Part shown: positions 6,066 through 8,768 of the stretch, one piece after another
Layout of the letters: every line of letters begins with the position of its first letter
How positions within the stretch are numbered: position 1 is the first letter of the stretch
Assembly (NCBI GenBank): GCA_025355035.1
Contig: JANXLS010001225.1
Location: 1-8,768 of the forward strand
Direction of reading: 5' to 3'
DNA from: Planctomycetota bacterium
GTDB taxonomy: Bacteria; Planctomycetota; SZUA-567; H5-PLA8
DNA: 8,768 nucleotides
The notes under the pieces: generated by a model
Databases searched by the model: none
What the model saw: the letters and a program-made list of their open reading frames with translations, nothing else
Told to the model about the DNA's origin: nothing
Made by a program: the position numbers and the translations under genes

Positions 6066-7352
6066 CCGGCAACAGTGATCGTGGGCGTGCAGTGGGGAGA
6101 TGAGGGCAAAGCGAAGGTCTTGGATGCGCTTGCCGCCGAAACCGACATCGTCGTGCGATATCAGGGCGGATCGAACGCCGGTCACACCGTGGTTGTGGGC
6201 ACCGAGCGCTACGCCTTCCATCTCGTCCCGTCCGGAATTCTCCACGACCAAAAAGTCTGTGTCATCGCCAACGGCTGCGTTGTCGAACCCGAAGCGCTCA
6301 TGCGCGAAATCGACGCACTCGCCGTGCGATGCGTCAAAATCTCCGGCGACAACCTGCTTCTCTCTGATCGCGCCCACCTCGTCATGCCCTACCATCGCAT
6401 CGTCGATCAACTTGGCGAAAAGCTCAAGGAAAGCAGCGGCCAGACCAAGATCGGCACTACCGGTCGCGGCATCGGACCCTGCTACGTTGACAAAGTCGCG
6501 CGTTCCGGCCTGCGCGTCATCGACCTCTTGCGCCCCGACTACTTCATTGAACGCGTGAAGAGCCGCGTCGCCGAACTCAATCCGCTGATCGTCAACGTGT
6601 ATCAAGGCGACGCCCTCGACGCCAACAAGATCGCCGACGAAGTTCTGGCCTTCGCACCGCGCCTTAAGCCCTTCATCGCCGACACCGCCGCCTATATCAA
6701 CGACGCACTCGCCAACGGCAAGCGCCTCCTTTTGGAAGGCGCACAAGGCTCGCTGCTCGACGTCGATCACGGCACCTATCCCTACGTCACCAGTTCCAAC
6801 GCCACCGCCGGCGGTTCCTGCACTGGCAGCGGCATTTCCCCGCGCAAAATCACACTCGCGCTCGGCGTCGTCAAAGCCTACACAACCCGTGTCGGCTCCG
6901 GCCCCTTCCCCACAGAACTGTCCGACTCCGTCGGAGAAGGCCTGCAAAACCGAGGCGCCGAATTCGGCACCACCACCGGACGTAAACGTCGCTGCGGCTG
7001 GTTCGACGCCGTTGGCGTTCGCTACGCCGTCGATGTCTCAGGCATCGACGCGCTGGCTCTGACGAAGCTCGATGTGCTGACCAGCGAAAAAGAAATCAAA
7101 GTCTGCACCGCCTACGAAATCAACGGCGTGAAGACCACACGCTTCCCCGCCGACCCCGAACGTATCGCCAACGCTAAACCCATTTATGAATCGCACCCCG
7201 GCTGGAGCGAGCCCATCGACGACGTCCGCTCCTTCGACAAACTCCCAGCCAACGCCCAGAGTTACGTCCGTTGGCTCGAAAAACTCTCCGGCACTAAAAT
7301 CCGATACGTCGGCGTCGGCCGCGCCCGTGACGCCATGATCGAAATCAAATAG
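6063..7352 (+). CDS. purA: adenylosuccinate synthetase
   Basis: Cytosolic homodimeric enzyme joining IMP and L-aspartate, with GTP hydrolysis, to adenylosuccinate: the first committed step from IMP to AMP. At 429 residues it is full length (E. coli about 432). Visible family features are the P-loop-like QWGDEGKAK (10-18) with catalytic D13, NAGH (38-41) with H41, the IMP-binding IGTTGRGIGP (130-139), EGAQGSLLDVDHGTYPYVTS (225-244), the aspartate/IMP region TTGRKRRCGW (304-313), the guanine-binding TKLDVL (334-339), and a C-terminal GVGRARDAM. The usual GDEGKGK is GDEGKAK here, a variant I also recall from Leptospira PurA, so probably a lineage feature rather than damage. The gene is alone on its strand, with its own promoter, a leader hairpin and a downstream terminator. 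The codon third position is strongly C-rich, which creates long antisense frames. Confidence 0.98.
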   Translation: MPATVIVGVQWGDEGKAKVLDALAAETDIVVRYQGGSNAGHTVVVGTERYAFHLVPSGILHDQKVCVIANGCVVEPEALMREIDALAVRCVKISGDNLLLSDRAHLVMPYHRIVDQLGEKLKESSGQTKIGTTGRGIGPCYVDKVARSGLRVIDLLRPDYFIERVKSRVAELNPLIVNVYQGDALDANKIADEVLAFAPRLKPFIADTAAYINDALANGKRLLLEGAQGSLLDVDHGTYPYVTSSNATAGGSCTGSGISPRKITLALGVVKAYTTRVGSGPFPTELSDSVGEGLQNRGAEFGTTTGRKRRCGWFDAVGVRYAVDVSGIDALALTKLDVLTSEKEIKVCTAYEINGVKTTRFPADPERIANAKPIYESHPGWSEPIDDVRSFDKLPANAQSYVRWLEKLSGTKIRYVGVGRARDAMIEIK

Positions 7353-7359
7353 CTCATCG

Positions 7360-7389
7360 AAGGACGGGTTTCAAACCCCGTCCTTTTTT
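7360..7389 (+). terminator. intrinsic terminator of purA
   Basis: AAGGACGGG (7360-7368) pairs with CCCGTCCTT (7377-7385) across an 8-base loop and runs into Ts at 7384-7389. It lies 8 bases after the purA stop and is oriented for the plus strand only; the minus strand has no T-run there. Confidence 0.9.
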
Positions 7390-7415
7390 GTAAGTTTGCA
7401 GCAAATGTGGTTTAG

Positions 7416-7431
7416 CAGGCTGCTGAAAAAA
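7416..7431. repeat. CAGGCTGCTGAAAAAA motif, intergenic repeat-like
   Basis: CAGGCTGCTGAAAAAA here and CAGCCCGCTGAAAAAA at 2178-2193 share 14 of 16 positions, and both lie between genes near a terminator. The reverse complement TTTTTTCAGCAGCCTG follows the end of the convergent minus-strand gene and supplies a T-run, but only a weak stem (about 7434-7446) precedes it, so it is at best a poor terminator. I recall this motif as frequent between bacterial genes, but cannot check that here. Confidence 0.4.
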
Positions 7432-7515
7432 CGAGCCTCAGGCGCATTTCGGGGATTACATGTCAATACGACGCGTCCGTCGATGCCCAAGGCGTCCAGC
7501 GCGTTGGGTTATCGT

Positions 7516-8768
7516 CTACAACGACTGATACTTCAACGAAGCATACAGCATCATCGACACCCGCTCTTCCAATCGCTTCACCGTGTCGTCCGGCTTCCCG
7601 CCCGCCGCCTGCTCCATCAACGTGATCGATTTGTCGAATTCCGTGTGCGCCGTGCGCAGCAGTTCATTCCGCGCTTCGCCGCGTTCCATCGTATCCGCCG
7701 TCGCTTTCTGATACGCCGCAATCCCATGCTGCAATGCTTCGCCCGCCTGCTTCAAAACAGGATTGGCACTTGTCAGCAAATACGACGTGTTCAACGTCGT
7801 TTCACCCGCATCGCGCGTCGCCACCGCCGACGAAGCCTTGATCGCTTCAGCCAACGGTTTCATCGGCACAACCGTTTCCGGTGCCGCTGGAACAATCGGC
7901 GCTGCGGCCGCAGGTGCCGCGCTGGCCGCTTCAACCGGAGCCACATCCACCTTCTTCTCCCCGTCAGCCACTGCCGCAACCTCCGGTTTCGCCGCTTCCG
8001 CGGCAAGCATCGCGCTCAACAATTCCTTCTCAAGAGTCACCGCAAAATCCGTGTTCTTCACTTCTTCGCGCAGTCCCTTCAACATCACCGCGTTGTCGCG
8101 CGAGCCGACAGCGAATTTCGAGGCCGCCGCCGCTACCTTCAACCACGACTCCGCAATCTTCGCCTGCGATTCCTTCGCCTTGTCCGCAGCCGGTCCTTTA
8201 AAGCGCGAAACAAGCGCGTACTCACAATACGCTTCGCGCAATTTGTTCTTCTTCAACAACGCATCGCCGCGCTTCTGATGTTCCTTGAAAAAATAATCGA
8301 TGCCTGCCAGCGTCGATTTCCAATTCGCGATCACGTTCGTGACGCTGGTCGGCGTATCCGGTAGCGGCTGAGTCAAAACCGGATTGCCATACTGGTCCAG
8401 CCAGATTACCCCCGGCACGCTCTTCGGCCCGACCAATTTCACCAATTCAACCGCCTCCGGCGAATTGGCGCTCAACTTCACCGCAGCAAAATAAGTTCGG
8501 CTGATCGTTTCGACCGTGGGCCACGATCCAATCTTCTCCTGCGCCCGGATGTCTTCCGCATTCGCCACCCGCGCAATGCTGACCATCACCGGTGACGACC
8601 CCACTGTCGCCCAACCCGTCGCTTCATCCACGCTCGAGTACCAGCGCATCGATACAGCATTCTCACCGGACCCATTCTTACCACCACCACCACCACCACC
8701 ACCACTACCGCCACCACCCCCGCCACCCCCGCCGCCACCTTTCCCACCGCCACCGCCGCCCTGCCCCG
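7516..8768 (-). CDS. thioredoxin-fold-like protein with poly-Gly linker, N-terminus beyond the window
   Basis: Partial gene entering from the right edge; 416 residues are visible to stop TAG 7516-7518, with no in-frame stop up to 8766. It opens with a glycine tract (26 Gly in 29 residues, broken by Q, K and S). After that, numbering from Met 8649: residues 1-112 resemble a thioredoxin fold, with an N-terminal W-x-SS-x-DEA, a central beta strand PVMVSIA (20-26), a likely cis-Pro loop SVPGVIWLDQYGNPV (77-91) and a final helix. No CXXC is present; the only cysteine is C142. Residues 113-220 are helical and charged, TPR-like in feel. Residues 221-265 are an Ala/Pro-rich linker, and 280-377 form a second helical block. 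Internal ATG 8649 lacks a convincing ribosome site and is unlikely to be the start. I do not recognise a named family; a scaffold or sensor role is only a guess. It converges on purA. Confidence 0.8.
   Translation of the reverse strand, partial: GQGGGGGGKGGGGGGGGGGGSGGGGGGGGKNGSGENAVSMRWYSSVDEATGWATVGSSPVMVSIARVANAEDIRAQEKIGSWPTVETISRTYFAAVKLSANSPEAVELVKLVGPKSVPGVIWLDQYGNPVLTQPLPDTPTSVTNVIANWKSTLAGIDYFFKEHQKRGDALLKKNKLREAYCEYALVSRFKGPAADKAKESQAKIAESWLKVAAAASKFAVGSRDNAVMLKGLREEVKNTDFAVTLEKELLSAMLAAEAAKPEVAAVADGEKKVDVAPVEAASAAPAAAAPIVPAAPETVVPMKPLAEAIKASSAVATRDAGETTLNTSYLLTSANPVLKQAGEALQHGIAAYQKATADTMERGEARNELLRTAHTEFDKSITLMEQAAGGKPDDTVKRLEERVSMMLYASLKYQSL
8680..8766. repeat. trinucleotide tract coding poly-glycine
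   Basis: On the plus strand ACC repeats eight times without interruption (8680-8703), followed by imperfect NCC triplets to the window edge. On the coding minus strand these are GGN codons. The perfect (GGT)8 run favours replication slippage in steps of one glycine without frame loss. The tract marks a flexible interdomain linker and continues to, and perhaps past, the right edge. Confidence 0.9.

Noticed and set aside
5886..6947. 353-codon minus-strand open frame opposite purA, continuing into the divergent promoter region
   Set aside because: It is antisense to an unmistakable PurA, has low-complexity Gly/Asp/Val/Ala composition caused by C-rich third positions of purA, and resembles no family.
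7396..8364. 322-codon plus-strand open frame, Arg-rich
   Set aside because: Opposite the thioredoxin-like gene; the composition is that of a frame shadow, and it starts within the purA terminator surroundings without a ribosome site.
8680..8768. Triplet tract as a possible CRISPR or tandem satellite array
   Set aside because: There are no spacers, and it is in frame with and continuous with a coding sequence, giving poly-glycine.

Overview
This window looks like ordinary chromosome of a Gram-negative-type bacterium with moderately high GC. It carries five clear protein genes plus a sixth that runs off the right edge, and I see no RNA gene, phage, insertion sequence or CRISPR array. The taxon cannot be fixed from the sequence. 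The PurA P-loop variant GDEGKAK, which I also recall from Leptospira, the cytosolic GAF-GAF kinase with an NtrC-type regulator, the DUF485/ActP-like symporter pair and the poly-glycine linker together suggest a planctomycete/PVC-like or related less-studied phylum. I hold that with low confidence.

Left part (1-2300), all on the minus strand. A two-helix DUF485 (YjcH-like) membrane protein precedes a large sodium:solute symporter of the ActP type. The symporter is cut by the left edge, and it carries an unusually long soluble segment where E. coli ActP has a short loop. The 158-base gap between the two genes holds a decayed G-rich intergenic repeat with a perfect hairpin.

Centre (2301-5661), minus strand. 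A cytosolic GAF-GAF histidine kinase is followed 82 bases later by a full NtrC-family sigma-54 activator (REC, AAA+, Fis-type HTH). A strong intrinsic terminator closes this two-component operon before the DUF485/symporter unit. The symporter unit is a natural candidate target because it is adjacent, but I found no good sigma-54 promoter in front of it.

Right part. A roughly 400-base divergent intergenic region (5662-6062) holds a leftward promoter for the kinase, a cluster of GAACA inverted half-sites, and a rightward promoter for purA. A terminator-like hairpin sits directly at the predicted purA transcript start, with no rightward gene upstream of it. purA (GTG start, complete, 429 aa, IMP to adenylosuccinate) follows and has its own terminator. 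A convergent minus-strand gene then reads in from the right edge. It encodes a thioredoxin-fold-like protein without a CXXC motif, preceded by a glycine tract of 26 Gly in 29 residues.

Most genes are conventional. The items most worth checking are the purA leader hairpin, the symporter insertion, the poly-Gly cysteine-poor thioredoxin-like protein, and the half-site cluster upstream of the kinase. I did not find a clearly new multi-gene system.
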